Below are positions 36,867 through 46,820 of a stretch of DNA of 64,000 nucleotides, piece after piece (positions within the stretch are counted from its first letter, which is position 1; the number at the start of each line of letters is the position of its first letter). A program made the translations under genes and the position numbers. The notes below the pieces were generated by a model, which ran no database searches, was not told the origin of the DNA, and saw only the letters and a list, made by a program, of their open reading frames with translations. The stretch is from assembly GCF_004795035.1 (NCBI RefSeq), contig NZ_SSBK01000026.1, forward strand, positions 34,390 through 98,389, read 5' to 3'. Origin of the DNA: Streptomyces sp. A0958 (GTDB taxonomy: Bacteria; Actinomycetota; Actinomycetes; Streptomycetales; Streptomycetaceae).

Positions 36867-39743
36867 TTGTCCCCGACCAGCGAGACCGCACAGGGCGGCC
36901 GCCGACTCGTCATCGTCGAGTCGCCTGCCAAGGCGAAGACGATCAAGGGCTATCTCGGCCCCGGATACGTCGTCGAGGCGAGCGTCGGGCACATCCGCGA
37001 CCTCCCGAACGGCGCCGCCGAGGTGCCGGACGAGTACACCGGCGAGGTGCGTCGGCTCGGCGTGGACGTCGAGCACGACTTCCAGCCGATCTACGTCGTC
37101 AACGCCGACAAGAAGGCCCAGGTCAGGAAGCTGAAGCAGCTGCTGGCCGAGTCCGACGAACTCTTCCTCGCCACCGATGAGGACCGCGAGGGCGAAGCCA
37201 TCGCGTGGCACCTGCAGGAAGTCCTGCGGCCCAAGGTCCCGGTCCACCGGATGGTCTTCCACGAGATCACCAAGGACGCGATCCGGGCCGCCGTCGCCAA
37301 CCCGCGCGAGCTGAACCAGCGCATGGTCGACGCCCAGGAGACCCGCCGCATCCTCGACCGCCTCTACGGCTACGAGGTCTCGCCGGTCCTGTGGAAGAAG
37401 GTCATGCCGCGGCTGTCCGCCGGCCGCGTCCAGTCCGTCGCCACCCGGCTCGTCGTCGAGCGGGAGCGCGAGCGCATCGCCTTCCGATCCGCCGAGTACT
37501 GGGACCTGACCGGCACCTTCGCCACCGGGCGGGGCGGCGACGCCTCCGACCCCTCGACGTTCACGGCCCGGCTCAGCGCCGTCGACGGACGCCGGATCGC
37601 CCAGGGCCGCGACTTCGGTCCGGACGGGCAGCTCAAGTCCGCCTCCGGCCAGACGCTGCACCTGGACGAGGCGAACGCCCGCGCCCTGGCCGCCGCGCTC
37701 GCCGACTCCGCGTTCGCCGTGCGGTCCGTCGAGTCGAAGCCGTACCGCCGCTCCCCGTACGCGCCCTTCCGTACGACGACCCTCCAGCAGGAGGCGAGCC
37801 GGAAGCTGGGCTTCGGGGCGAAGGCGACCATGCAGGTCGCGCAGAAGCTGTACGAGAACGGCTTCATCACCTATATGCGTACGGACTCCACGACCCTCTC
37901 GGACACCGCGATCGCCGCGGCCCGGGCGCAGGTCACGCAGCTGTACGGGGCGAACTACCTGCCCGACAAGCCGCGCACGTACGCCGGCAAGGTCAAGAAC
38001 GCGCAGGAGGCGCACGAGGCGATCCGCCCCTCCGGCGACCGCTTCCGCACGCCTGCCGAGACCGGCCTCACCGGCGACCAGTTCCGGCTCTACGAGCTGA
38101 TCTGGAAGCGGACCGTCGCCTCCCAGATGAAGGACGCGGTCGGCAACTCCGTCACCGTCAAGATCGGCGGCCGGGCGAGCGACGGCAGGGACGCCGAGTT
38201 CTCCGCGTCCGGTAAGACGATCACCTTCCACGGCTTCATGAAGGCCTACGTCGAAGGCGCCGACGACCCGAACGCCGAGCTCGACGACCGCGAGCGGCGG
38301 CTGCCGCAGGTCGCCGAGGGCGACGCGCTGTCCGCCGACGAGCTCTCGGTCGACGGCCACGCGACGAAGCCGCCGGCTCGTTACACCGAGGCCTCGCTGG
38401 TCAAGGAGCTCGAAGAGCGCGAGATCGGCCGCCCGTCGACGTACGCGTCGATCATCGGGACGATCCTCGACCGCGGCTACGTGTTCAAGAAGGGCACGGC
38501 CCTCGTGCCGTCGTTCCTGTCCTTCGCCGTGGTCAACCTGCTGGAGAAGCACTTCGGCCGGCTCGTGGACTACGACTTCACGGCCCGCATGGAGGACGAC
38601 CTCGACCGCATCGCACGCGGTGAGGCCCAGTCCGTGCCGTGGCTGAGGCGGTTCTACTTCGGCGCGCAGGACGGGGACGGCGCGGCCGGTGCCGGTGCGG
38701 CCTCCGACGCGGGCAACGGCGACGGCGACCACCTCGGCGGGCTCAAGGAGCTCGTCACCGACCTCGGCGCGATCGACGCCCGGGAGATCTCCTCCTTCCC
38801 CGTCGGCAACGGCATCAAGCTCCGCGTCGGCAAGTACGGCCCGTACATCGAGCGGGGCGAGAAGGACGCCGAGGGCTACCAGAAGGCGGACATCACCGAT
38901 GACCTGGCGCCCGACGAGCTGACCGTCGAGTACGCGGAGGAGCTGCTGGCCAAGCCGAGCGGTGACTTCGAGCTCGGCGCGGACCCGGTGAGCGGGAACC
39001 AGATCGTCGCCAAGCACGGGCGTTACGGGCCGTACGTCACCGAGGTGCTGCCCGAGGGCACGCCGAAGACCGGCAAGAACGCGGTGAAGCCGCGGACCGC
39101 CTCGCTCTTCAAGTCGATGACGCTCGACACGGTGACGCTGGCCGACGCGCTCAAGCTGATGTCGTTGCCGCGAGTCGTCGGCGAGGACGCCGAGGGCGTC
39201 GAGATCACCGCGCAGAACGGCCGCTACGGCCCGTACCTGAAGAAGGGCACGGACTCGCGGTCGCTCACCTCCGAGGACCAGATCTTCGACATCACGCTCG
39301 AAGAGGCCCTCGCCATCTACGCGCAGCCTAAGCAGCGGGGGCGGGCCGCGGCCAAGCCGCCGCTGAAGGAGCTGGGCACCGACCCGGTGAGCGGGTCGCC
39401 GGTCGTCGTGAAGGACGGGCGCTTCGGCGCGTACGTCACCGACGGCGAGACGAACGCGACGCTGCGCACCGACGACAGCGTCGAGGACATCACGCCGGAG
39501 CGCGGATACGAGCTCCTCGCCGAGAAGCGGGCCAAGGGGCCGGCGAAGAAGAAGACGGCGAAGAAGGCCGCGGCGAAGAAGGCTCCTGCGAAGAAGGCGG
39601 CGGGGGCCGCGAAGAAGACCGCGGCGAAGAAGACGGCTGGGGCCGCCAAGAAGACGGCCGGGGCTGCGAAGAAGACTGCTGCTGGGGCGAAGAAGGCTGT
39701 GGCCAAGAAGTCGGCGGCTTCGGGGGCGGGGGCGGAGGACTGA
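36867..39743 (+). CDS. topA: DNA topoisomerase I
   Basis: This type IA topoisomerase relaxes negative supercoils. The Toprim domain has RLVIVESPAKAKTIKGYLG and ATDEDREGEAIAWHL. The catalytic Tyr is in FITYMRTDSTTLSD near residue 335. C-terminal topoisomerase repeats are marked by three GRYGPY-type motifs. The protein ends in a Lys/Ala-rich tail (repeated AKKTAGAAKK) of about 70 residues, which in Streptomyces gives high processivity. The TTG at 36867, with GGAGAG ten bases upstream, gives the family N-terminus (SPTSETAQGG) and 958 aa; the ATG at 36831 has no ribosome-binding site. A small hairpin (CTGGGCC/GGCCCAG, 39757-39772) follows the stop. Confidence 0.95.
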   Translation: MSPTSETAQGGRRLVIVESPAKAKTIKGYLGPGYVVEASVGHIRDLPNGAAEVPDEYTGEVRRLGVDVEHDFQPIYVVNADKKAQVRKLKQLLAESDELFLATDEDREGEAIAWHLQEVLRPKVPVHRMVFHEITKDAIRAAVANPRELNQRMVDAQETRRILDRLYGYEVSPVLWKKVMPRLSAGRVQSVATRLVVERERERIAFRSAEYWDLTGTFATGRGGDASDPSTFTARLSAVDGRRIAQGRDFGPDGQLKSASGQTLHLDEANARALAAALADSAFAVRSVESKPYRRSPYAPFRTTTLQQEASRKLGFGAKATMQVAQKLYENGFITYMRTDSTTLSDTAIAAARAQVTQLYGANYLPDKPRTYAGKVKNAQEAHEAIRPSGDRFRTPAETGLTGDQFRLYELIWKRTVASQMKDAVGNSVTVKIGGRASDGRDAEFSASGKTITFHGFMKAYVEGADDPNAELDDRERRLPQVAEGDALSADELSVDGHATKPPARYTEASLVKELEEREIGRPSTYASIIGTILDRGYVFKKGTALVPSFLSFAVVNLLEKHFGRLVDYDFTARMEDDLDRIARGEAQSVPWLRRFYFGAQDGDGAAGAGAASDAGNGDGDHLGGLKELVTDLGAIDAREISSFPVGNGIKLRVGKYGPYIERGEKDAEGYQKADITDDLAPDELTVEYAEELLAKPSGDFELGADPVSGNQIVAKHGRYGPYVTEVLPEGTPKTGKNAVKPRTASLFKSMTLDTVTLADALKLMSLPRVVGEDAEGVEITAQNGRYGPYLKKGTDSRSLTSEDQIFDITLEEALAIYAQPKQRGRAAAKPPLKELGTDPVSGSPVVVKDGRFGAYVTDGETNATLRTDDSVEDITPERGYELLAEKRAKGPAKKKTAKKAAAKKAPAKKAAGAAKKTAAKKTAGAAKKTAGAAKKTAAGAKKAVAKKSAASGAGAED

Positions 39744-39880
39744 GTCCTGGGGCCTTCTGGGCCCTGGCCCAGGCCCTGGCCCTCTGAGTGTCCTGGGGCC
39801 CTGCGGCCCTTTGAGGCTGGGGGCTTCGGGGGGTGGGCGCCTGCGGCGGGCTTGTCCCCTCCCCGCCCCTTCCCGTAACC

Positions 39881-40071
39881 GGGGCTCTGCCCCGGGCCCC
39901 GCGCCTCAAACGCCGGCGGGGCTGGAAAACAATGCGCCGGCGGGGTTGGGGAGTGGGGCGTCGGCGGGGCTGGTGGGTGGGGCTCTGCCCCGGGCTCCGC
40001 GCCTCCAACGTCGGCGGGGCTGGAAAGCAAGGCGTCGGCGGGGTTGGGGAGTGGGGCGTCGGCGGGGCTGG
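39881..40071. repeat. Two 98-bp direct repeats between topA and tmk
   Basis: Two copies of a unit starting GGGGCTCTGCCCCGGG (39881 and 39979) share the order GCGCCTC-AACG-CGGCGGGGCTGGAAA, then CGGCGGGGTTGGGGAGTGGG and GTCGGCGGGGCTGG. The 5' part is the dispersed palindromic element often seen in Streptomyces intergenic regions (GGGGC..GCCCCGG). The 458-bp gap holds no supported gene; open frames in it are repeat artefacts. Confidence 0.8.
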
Positions 40072-40201
40072 GGAGTAGAGCGCTGGCCGGGCTGGGGTGA
40101 TGTGCCTGGTGGGGGTGGTCGGGCAGCGGTTCGGGGGTGGTTGTGGGCGTATGTTCGGATGCGGGACACGGGTAGCGGGACCGTCCCGATAGGCTGGGCG
40201 G

Positions 40202-43200
40202 ATGACGCGAGCCGAGCAGCCTACGGTCGTGAGCCCCACCTCCGACACACTTGCCGCAGACTCACGCGAGCGCGCCGTACGAGCCCTGTTGCGTGTTCCC
40301 CCGCTGAAGCGGTTGTGGAGCGCCCAGCTCGTCGGCAGTACCGGCGATGCACTCGCCCTTCTCGTGCTGGTGTTGCTGTCGCTGCAAGCGGCGGTCATCG
40401 AGGGCTCATTCGGGACCGGATACCGCGGGGCGGCCTTTGCCGTCGCCGCTGTGTTCGGGGCCCGGATTATTTCCACCCTGCTCTTCGGAGCCGTACTCCT
40501 GGGGCCGTTGACGACCCTGACCGCGCCGGGCGGGCCGCTCGACCGGCGATGGCTGATGATCGGTGCCGACGGGCTGCGGCTCGCGCTGCTGGTCGTCGCG
40601 CCGCTGTGGATCGACTGGACGCCCGCCAACGCGCTCACGCTGATCCTCGTCACCGTCTTCGTGACCGGCGCCGCCGAACGCCTGTGGACGGTCGCCAAGG
40701 AGAGCGCGGCCCCCGCGCTGCTGCCCGCCCCGCCGATCGAGGGCGCCGCCGTGCGCCCGCTGCCGGACCACCTGGACACACTGCGCCGGCTCTCCCTGCG
40801 TACGGACTTCGCGGCCGTTCCGGTCGCCGCGGCCGTCCTGCTGGTCGCCACGGTCATCGGCAACCTGCTGGGCTCCGGCCTCGACTGGTTCTCCTTCCAC
40901 CAGGCGGCCCTCGGCTCGTACGTCGCGGCCGGGCTGTTCTCCGCCTCCATCTCCACCCTGTACTTCCTGGAACTGCCCGGTACGCAGACGCCCCGCCCGC
41001 GCTCGCCGCTCGAAGGATTGCGGCGGCCGTCGACGGGGAACGGCCCCGACAAGGGCCGCACCGGTGCCATCCCGCTGATCGTCGCCACCTGCGCGGCCGT
41101 CGCCGGGGTCATCGCCGCGGCGGCGGCGGTCGCCGTGCTGCACGCCACCGATCTCGGCGGCGGTCCCGTCACCCTCGCACTGCTGATCCTCGCCCTGACC
41201 GGCGGCACCGGCGTCGGTATCCGTACCGCGCAGAAGGTGCTGCCGACCCTGTCGCGGCGGCGGCTGCTCTCGCTGGCCACCGCCGTCACGGGCATCGCCC
41301 TCCTCGCGATGGGCCTGGTGCCCGACACCGCGACCGTCGTCCTGCTCGCCGTACTCGCCGGGTACGCGGCGGGCGTCGCCGCGAACACCGGTCATGTCCT
41401 CGTCGACCAGGAGACCGAGGAAACCCGCCGGGCCAGGACCACCGAACACCTCCAGGCCGTCGTCCGGGTCCTGATCGCACTCGGTGCGGTCGGCGGCCCC
41501 CTGGTGGCCGCGGCCATCGGCACCCACCGGCTGACCGTGGGCGACTTCGTCTTCGCCCACGGCGGCGCGGCGTTCACGCTGATGCTGGTCGGCGCCTTGC
41601 TGCTGCCGGTCGCCGCGATCGTCCTCGCGAAGACGGACGACCGCTCCGGCGTACCGCTGCGGCGCGACCTGCGCGAGGCGCTGCGCGGCGGCGACCCGGC
41701 GGTCGCCCCCGCCACGACCGGCTTCTTCCTCGCCCTGGAGGGCGGCGACGGAGCGGGCAAGTCCACACAGGTCGAGGCGCTCGCCGGGTGGATACGGGCC
41801 AAGGGCCACGAGGTCGTCGTCACCCGCGAGCCGGGTGCGACCCCCGTCGGCAAGCGGCTGCGCTCCATCCTGCTCGACGTGTCGTCGGCCGGTCTTTCCA
41901 ACCGGGCCGAGGCCCTGCTGTACGCCGCCGACCGCGCCGAGCACGTCGACGCGGTCGTCCGCCCGGCCCTGGAACGCGGCGCGATCGTCATCTCCGACCG
42001 CTACATCGACTCGTCCGTCGCCTACCAGGGCGCGGGCCGCGACCTGGCGCCGACCGAGATCGCCCGGATCTCGCGCTGGGCGACGAGCGGACTCGTCCCG
42101 CACCTGACGGTGCTCCTGGACGTCGACCCGGAGACCGCGAGGGAACGGTTCACCGAGGCGCCCGACCGGCTGGAGTCCGAGCCGCCCGAGTTCCACGCCC
42201 GCGTGCGCTCCGGCTTCCTGACGCTGGCCGCAGCCGACCCGACGCGCTACCTCGTGGTGGACGCCGGCCAGGACCCGGAGTCGATCACCACAGTCGTACG
42301 CCACCGGCTCGACCGGCTCCTGCCACTCTCCGAGGCCGAGATCAAGGCCCGTGAGGAGGCCCGCAAGGCCGCCGAGGAGGAGGCCAGGCGCCGCGCCGAG
42401 GAGGAGGCCGCGCGCAAGGCGGAGGAAGAGCGCCTGGAGCGCGAACGGCAGGAGCAGCTCGCCAAACTCCGCGCCGAGGAGGAGGAGCGCAAGCGCCGCG
42501 AGGAGGAGGAAGCCCGCCGCCGCGAGGCCGAACGGCAGGAGGAGGAAGCCCGGCAGCGTGCGGAGGAAGCCCGCCGGGTCGCCGAGGAGGAAGCCCGGCA
42601 GCGTGCCGAGGAGGCCCGCCGGGTCGCCGAGGAGGAGCGGGCCCGCCGCGAGGCCGAGGAGGCGGCCTACGAGGCCGAACAGGCCCGGCTGCGCCGCCAG
42701 GCGGAGGAACAGGCCCGGCTGCGGCAGGAGGCCGAGGCCAAGCGGCTGGAGAAGCAGCGCAAGGCCGAGGAGGCCCTGCTGCGCGCCGAGGCCGCCCGCC
42801 GCCAGGCGGAAGCGGAGGCACGGGCCGAGGCGGAAGCCGCTGCGGAGCGGGCTCGTGCACAGGCCGCTCGCGAGGAGGAGGCCCGGCTGCGGCAGGAGGC
42901 CGAGGACCGGAACTCCCGGGACTCCTCGCCGTCCGCTCCCGACAGTGAGCTGACGGTGCCCACCCCGATCGTCAGCCCGAACGTCAACCCGAACGAGGTC
43001 ACTCAGCCGGTGCCCTCCCCGGTGGACCGGCCGGACCGGCCGGACCGGCCGTCGGACGAGGCCGAGACGACGATGCTCCCGAAGTTCTCGGACACGACCG
43101 AGCCCCCCGGCTCCGCCGACGAGACGACGGTGCTCCCGGCGGTGCGGGACGCGGGTGAGGACCACGGACGGGGTACGGGCCGGGGCTCCGGCCGCGGCGG

Positions 43201-43510
43201 CGCACGGGCCTCCGACCCCGCCGACCGGGTGCCGCGCGGCATCTTCCGGGACGAGCGCCCGGCCGGCTCCGCGGCGGAGGGTGAGAACGAGCGCACCCGC
43301 GAGCTGCCGCAGATCACCGATCCGCACGCGGACCCGCGGCAGGCCGAGAACCAGCAGCCGCGCTCCCGCCGGCCCCGGCGGCCCCGCCCCGACTGGGCGG
43401 AGGAGACCCCGTTGGACGACCTGCCCAGCCTGGCCGACGAGCTGCTGGGCGGTCATGACGACGAGGGCCCGGAGTCCTCGGGCGGCCGGGGACGACGGCC
43501 GCGCCGCTGA
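40202..43510 (+). CDS. tmk: Thymidylate kinase fused to an MFS-like membrane domain and a coiled coil
   Basis: This 1102-aa protein makes dTDP from dTMP. Residues 1-490 form an MFS-like membrane domain of about 10-12 helices with no obvious substrate motif. Residues about 510-705 are a complete thymidylate kinase: P-loop ALEGGDGAGKSTQ, TREPGATPVG and SDRYIDSSVAYQGAG. Residues about 710-905 are a highly charged Glu/Arg/Ala coiled coil (repeats of EEARQRAEEARRVAEEE). The rest is a disordered Asp/Pro/Arg tail. The kinase is usually about 210 aa and soluble, so this architecture would tether it to the membrane. The holB gene follows 190 bp downstream. Confidence 0.9.
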   Translation: MTRAEQPTVVSPTSDTLAADSRERAVRALLRVPPLKRLWSAQLVGSTGDALALLVLVLLSLQAAVIEGSFGTGYRGAAFAVAAVFGARIISTLLFGAVLLGPLTTLTAPGGPLDRRWLMIGADGLRLALLVVAPLWIDWTPANALTLILVTVFVTGAAERLWTVAKESAAPALLPAPPIEGAAVRPLPDHLDTLRRLSLRTDFAAVPVAAAVLLVATVIGNLLGSGLDWFSFHQAALGSYVAAGLFSASISTLYFLELPGTQTPRPRSPLEGLRRPSTGNGPDKGRTGAIPLIVATCAAVAGVIAAAAAVAVLHATDLGGGPVTLALLILALTGGTGVGIRTAQKVLPTLSRRRLLSLATAVTGIALLAMGLVPDTATVVLLAVLAGYAAGVAANTGHVLVDQETEETRRARTTEHLQAVVRVLIALGAVGGPLVAAAIGTHRLTVGDFVFAHGGAAFTLMLVGALLLPVAAIVLAKTDDRSGVPLRRDLREALRGGDPAVAPATTGFFLALEGGDGAGKSTQVEALAGWIRAKGHEVVVTREPGATPVGKRLRSILLDVSSAGLSNRAEALLYAADRAEHVDAVVRPALERGAIVISDRYIDSSVAYQGAGRDLAPTEIARISRWATSGLVPHLTVLLDVDPETARERFTEAPDRLESEPPEFHARVRSGFLTLAAADPTRYLVVDAGQDPESITTVVRHRLDRLLPLSEAEIKAREEARKAAEEEARRRAEEEAARKAEEERLERERQEQLAKLRAEEEERKRREEEEARRREAERQEEEARQRAEEARRVAEEEARQRAEEARRVAEEERARREAEEAAYEAEQARLRRQAEEQARLRQEAEAKRLEKQRKAEEALLRAEAARRQAEAEARAEAEAAAERARAQAAREEEARLRQEAEDRNSRDSSPSAPDSELTVPTPIVSPNVNPNEVTQPVPSPVDRPDRPDRPSDEAETTMLPKFSDTTEPPGSADETTVLPAVRDAGEDHGRGTGRGSGRGGARASDPADRVPRGIFRDERPAGSAAEGENERTRELPQITDPHADPRQAENQQPRSRRPRRPRPDWAEETPLDDLPSLADELLGGHDDEGPESSGGRGRRPRR

Positions 43511-43702
43511 CCGGACACCGGGTACGACACCGAGACCGGATACGCCGATGGTCCCGCCCGTGAACGGGTGCGGGGCCATCGGCGTCCGCATTGTCAGACC
43601 CGTCCCCCACAATGGGAAGCCGGATCGACGAGAGCCACACATGGTCGCGCCGCCGCCCCACGGACGGTGGCGCGACCGCAGATGCCTGAAGGACGGTGAC
43701 CC

Positions 43703-44908
43703 ATGTCCGTATGGGACGACCTGGTCGGCCAGGACCGGGTGCAGGAGCAGCTCGGTGCCGCCGCCCGGGATGCCGACGTGCTGGTCACCGCCAACTCCGC
43801 GGGGGAGCCGGTGCCGCCCGGATCGAAGATGACGCACGCCTGGCTGTTCACCGGCCCGCCGGGCTCCGGGCGGTCCACCGCCGCCCGGGCGTTCGCCGCC
43901 GCCCTGCAGTGCACCAGCCCGGACCGCGCCCTGGGCGGGGCTCCGGGCTGCGGCTTCTGCGACGGCTGCCACACCAGCCTCATCGGTACGCACGCCGATG
44001 TCGACGTGATCCGGACCGACCTGCTCTCCATCGGTGTGAAGGAGACCCGGGAGCTGGTGCGCCGCGCCCAGCTCTCGCCGGCCGTCGGGCGCTGGCAGGT
44101 CATCGTCATGGAGGACGCCGACCGCCTCACCGAGGGCGCGGGCAACGTACTCCTGAAGGCGGTCGAGGAGCCCGCGCCGCGCACGGTGTGGCTGCTGTGC
44201 GCGCCCTCGCTGGAGGACGTGCTGCCGACGATCCGGTCCCGGTGCCGCCACCTCACACTCCGTACGCCGCCGGTCGACGCGGTCGCCGACGTCCTGATCC
44301 GGCGGGACGGCATCGATCCGGAGCGGGCCGCGGCCGCCGCCCGCGCCACCCAGGGCCATATCGGCAGGGCACGCCGCCTGGCCACCGACGAACGGGCCCG
44401 GGCGCGCCGGGCCGCGGTGCTGAAGCTTCCGCTGCGCGTCGAGGACATCGGGGGCTGTCTCAAGGCGGCGCAGGAGCTCATCGACACGGCGACCGATGAC
44501 GCGAAGCAGGCGTCCGAGGAGATCGACGTCAAGGAGACGGAAGACATGAAGGCGGCGCTGGGTGCCGCCGCCGGGGGGCGGATGCCGCGCGGCACGGCGG
44601 GGGTGATGAAGGAGCTGGAGGACAAGCAGAAGCGCCGCAAGACCCGTACCCAGCGCGACAGCCTCGACCTGGCGCTCACCGAGCTGACCGGCTTCTACCG
44701 CGATGTGCTCGCCCTTCAGTTCGGCTCGCGGATCGCCATAGCCAACGCCGACGCCCAGGACTCCCTGGACCGCGTCGCCCGCTCGTCCACCCCCGAGCGC
44801 ACGCTGCGCCGGATCGAGGCGGTGTCGGCCTGCCGCCGCGCCCTGGACCGCAATGTGGCGCCGCTGCTGGCGGTTGAGGCGATGACGATGGCCTTGCGCG
44901 CGGGCTGA
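43703..44908 (+). CDS. holB: DNA polymerase III delta-prime subunit
   Basis: This clamp-loader subunit of 401 aa has Walker-A-like LFTGPPGSGRSTAARAF, where Arg replaces the ATP-binding Lys, as expected for a non-hydrolysing delta-prime. It also has the zinc module CTSPDRALGGAPGCGFCDGC, Walker-B-like VIVMEDADRLTEGA and the sensor region IRSRCRHLTL. A charged linker near residues 290-315 precedes the C-terminal collar domain. Pairing with tmk is common across bacteria. Confidence 0.92.
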   Translation: MSVWDDLVGQDRVQEQLGAAARDADVLVTANSAGEPVPPGSKMTHAWLFTGPPGSGRSTAARAFAAALQCTSPDRALGGAPGCGFCDGCHTSLIGTHADVDVIRTDLLSIGVKETRELVRRAQLSPAVGRWQVIVMEDADRLTEGAGNVLLKAVEEPAPRTVWLLCAPSLEDVLPTIRSRCRHLTLRTPPVDAVADVLIRRDGIDPERAAAAARATQGHIGRARRLATDERARARRAAVLKLPLRVEDIGGCLKAAQELIDTATDDAKQASEEIDVKETEDMKAALGAAAGGRMPRGTAGVMKELEDKQKRRKTRTQRDSLDLALTELTGFYRDVLALQFGSRIAIANADAQDSLDRVARSSTPERTLRRIEAVSACRRALDRNVAPLLAVEAMTMALRAG

Positions 44909-45036
44909 GGCCGAGCCGGGCCGGAGTCAGCGGCGGGCGTCACGACCCCCGCCGCCGACAGTGCCGGTTCGTCCGCCGAATCACCCGAAAGAGCAGGGAA
45001 TCGGGCGAGCGGCGGGGTGGCGGCTACGCTCCGGGC

Positions 45037-46587
45037 ATGGACACCAGGCGCCCGTTCCGCACCTTCGCCCTCGCGCTCGGCACTGCCGGCCTGCTCATCT
45101 CAGGGTGCAGCAGTGGAAGCTCGTCTTCGGGTGCCTCGTCCCCCGAGCAGTCGGCCTCCGCCTCTCCCTCGGCCGTGCCGGCGGCCCTGAAGCCGTTCTA
45201 CGCGCAGCACCTCAGTTGGCGGGACTGTGGGGTGAGCGGATTCCAGTGCACGACGATGAAGGCGCCGCTCGACTACGCGAAGCCGGACGGCGGCGACATC
45301 AAGCTCGCGGTCTCGCGGAAGAAGGCGACCGGCCCCGGCAAGCGGATCGGCTCCCTCCTGGTGAACCCGGGCGGCCCCGGCGGATCGGCCATCGGCTATC
45401 TCCAGGGCTACGCGGCGATCGGCTACCCGGCCCAGGTGCGCGCCCGCTACGACATGGTGGCCATCGACCCGCGCGGGGTGGCGCGCAGCGAGCCCGTCGA
45501 GTGCCTGACCAGTGCCCAGATGGACGCCTATACGCAGGTCGACCAGACCCCGGACGACGACGCGGAGGTCACGAAACTGAGCGGCGCCTTCAAGAAGTTC
45601 GCCACGGGCTGCGAGAAGCGCTCCGGCGAGGTCCTGCCGCACGTCTCGACGGTGGAGACGGCCCGCGACATGGACATGCTGCGCGCCCTGCTCGGCGACG
45701 AGCACTTGAACTACGTCGGGGCCTCGTACGGGACGTACCTGGGTGCGACGTACGCGGAGCTGTTCCCCGGCCGGACCGGCCGCCTGGTCCTCGACGGGGC
45801 GATGGACCCCTCGCTCTCGTCCATCGAGATGAACCGGGACCAGACGGCGGGGTTCGAGAAGGCGTTCCAGTCCTTCGCGCAGGACTGCGTGAAGAAGTCG
45901 GACTGCCCGCTCGGCACCACGTCCGCCGACGACGCGGCGACCCGGCTGAAGAAGCTGTTCAACAGGCTGGACGCCGAGCCGATCCCCACGGGCGAGTCCC
46001 GCGAACTCGGGGAATCCCTCGCCACCACGGGCGTCATCGCCGCCATGTACGACGAGACGGCCTGGCCCCAGCTCCGGGAGGCGCTGACCGCCGCCGAGGC
46101 GGACGACGGCTCCGGCCTGCTCGCCCTGGCCGACAGCTACTACGAACGCGAGCCGAGCGGTAAGTATGCCAACCTGATGTACGCCAACGCCGCGGTGAAC
46201 TGCCTCGACCTCCCGCCCGCCTTCGCCACCTCCCAGGCCGTCACCAAGGCCCTCCCCTCCTTCGAGAAGGCCTCCCCGGTCTTCGGCGAGGGCTTCGCCT
46301 GGGCGGCCCTGAACTGCGCCTACTGGCCCGTCCCCGCCACCGGCACCGCCCACCGCATCGAGGCCGAGGGCGCCGCCCCCATCGTCGTGGTCGGCACCAC
46401 CCGCGACCCGGCGACCCCGTACGCCTGGGCCGAGTCCCTGGCGGACCAGCTCTCCTCGGGCACCCTCCTCACCTACGAGGGCGACGGCCACACCGCGTAC
46501 GGCCGGGGCAGCGACTGCATCGACACGGCGATCAACACGTACCTCCTGGAGGGCACCCCGCCCCCGGCCGGCAAGAAGTGCTCCTGA
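45037..46587 (+). CDS. Secreted tripeptidyl-aminopeptidase-type alpha/beta hydrolase lipoprotein
   Basis: This 516-aa exported serine peptidase of the SlpD/SlpE/Tap group has an N-terminal signal ending in the lipobox LLISGCSSG. The oxyanion region is LLVNPGGPGGSA and the nucleophile elbow is VGASYGTYLGATY. Asp in GTTRDPATPY and His in EGDGHTAYG belong to the C-terminal TAP-like domain. Conserved Cys pairs (CGVSGFQC, DCIDTA..KKC) suggest disulfides. It probably cleaves short peptides at the cell surface. It is the last core gene before the tRNA. Confidence 0.88.
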   Translation: MDTRRPFRTFALALGTAGLLISGCSSGSSSSGASSPEQSASASPSAVPAALKPFYAQHLSWRDCGVSGFQCTTMKAPLDYAKPDGGDIKLAVSRKKATGPGKRIGSLLVNPGGPGGSAIGYLQGYAAIGYPAQVRARYDMVAIDPRGVARSEPVECLTSAQMDAYTQVDQTPDDDAEVTKLSGAFKKFATGCEKRSGEVLPHVSTVETARDMDMLRALLGDEHLNYVGASYGTYLGATYAELFPGRTGRLVLDGAMDPSLSSIEMNRDQTAGFEKAFQSFAQDCVKKSDCPLGTTSADDAATRLKKLFNRLDAEPIPTGESRELGESLATTGVIAAMYDETAWPQLREALTAAEADDGSGLLALADSYYEREPSGKYANLMYANAAVNCLDLPPAFATSQAVTKALPSFEKASPVFGEGFAWAALNCAYWPVPATGTAHRIEAEGAAPIVVVGTTRDPATPYAWAESLADQLSSGTLLTYEGDGHTAYGRGSDCIDTAINTYLLEGTPPPAGKKCS

Positions 46588-46704
46588 CCCCCACCAGGCC
46601 CCTGACCTGCACATACGCCGCCGCTGCGGGCTGGTGCGGAGCACCCCCGGAAACTGTGTAGACTTGGCGTCGCTGCTGATCGCATCATGGTGCGGACAGG
46701 GCGC

Positions 46705-46778
46705 GCCGCCTTAGCTCAGTTGGCCAGAGCAACGCACTCGTAATGCGTAGGTCTCGGGTTCGAATCCCGAAGGCGGCT
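46705..46778 (+). tRNA. tRNA-Thr (anticodon CGT)
   Basis: A complete 74-nt cloverleaf. The acceptor stem pairs GCCGCCT with AGGCGGC and the D-arm is TAGCTCAGTTGG. The anticodon stem ACGCA/TGCGT encloses CTCGTAA with anticodon CGT, and the T-arm is TCGGGTTCGAATCCCGA. CCA is not encoded. A TAGACT -10-like hexamer lies at 46660-46665. It probably serves as the attachment site of the element on its right. Confidence 0.95.
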
Positions 46779-46784
46779 CAGAAG

Positions 46785-46820
46785 AACCCCAGGACTCACT
46801 CGCCGTGACCTGGGGTTTTT
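46785..46820 (+). terminator. Intrinsic terminator of the tRNA-Thr gene
   Basis: A nine-bp stem (AACCCCAGG/CCTGGGGTT) with a 15-base loop ends in a T-run, seven bases after the tRNA. The following 86 bp up to the integrase stop would include the attL core side of the element. Confidence 0.85.

Noticed and set aside
36723..39017. 764-aa open frame on the minus strand
   Set aside because: It is the antisense shadow of topA.
39490..42354. Long Arg/Pro-rich frames across the topA-tmk gap (both strands)
   Set aside because: They read through the 98-bp repeats and the wrong frame of tmk; they are repeat artefacts.
40406..44359. 1317-aa open frame on the minus strand
   Set aside because: It is the complement of tmk and holB in a GC-rich frame; composition is low-complexity and no family is visible.
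45100..46644. 514-aa open frame on the minus strand
   Set aside because: It is the antisense shadow of the secreted peptidase and is Gly/Arg-rich without domains.
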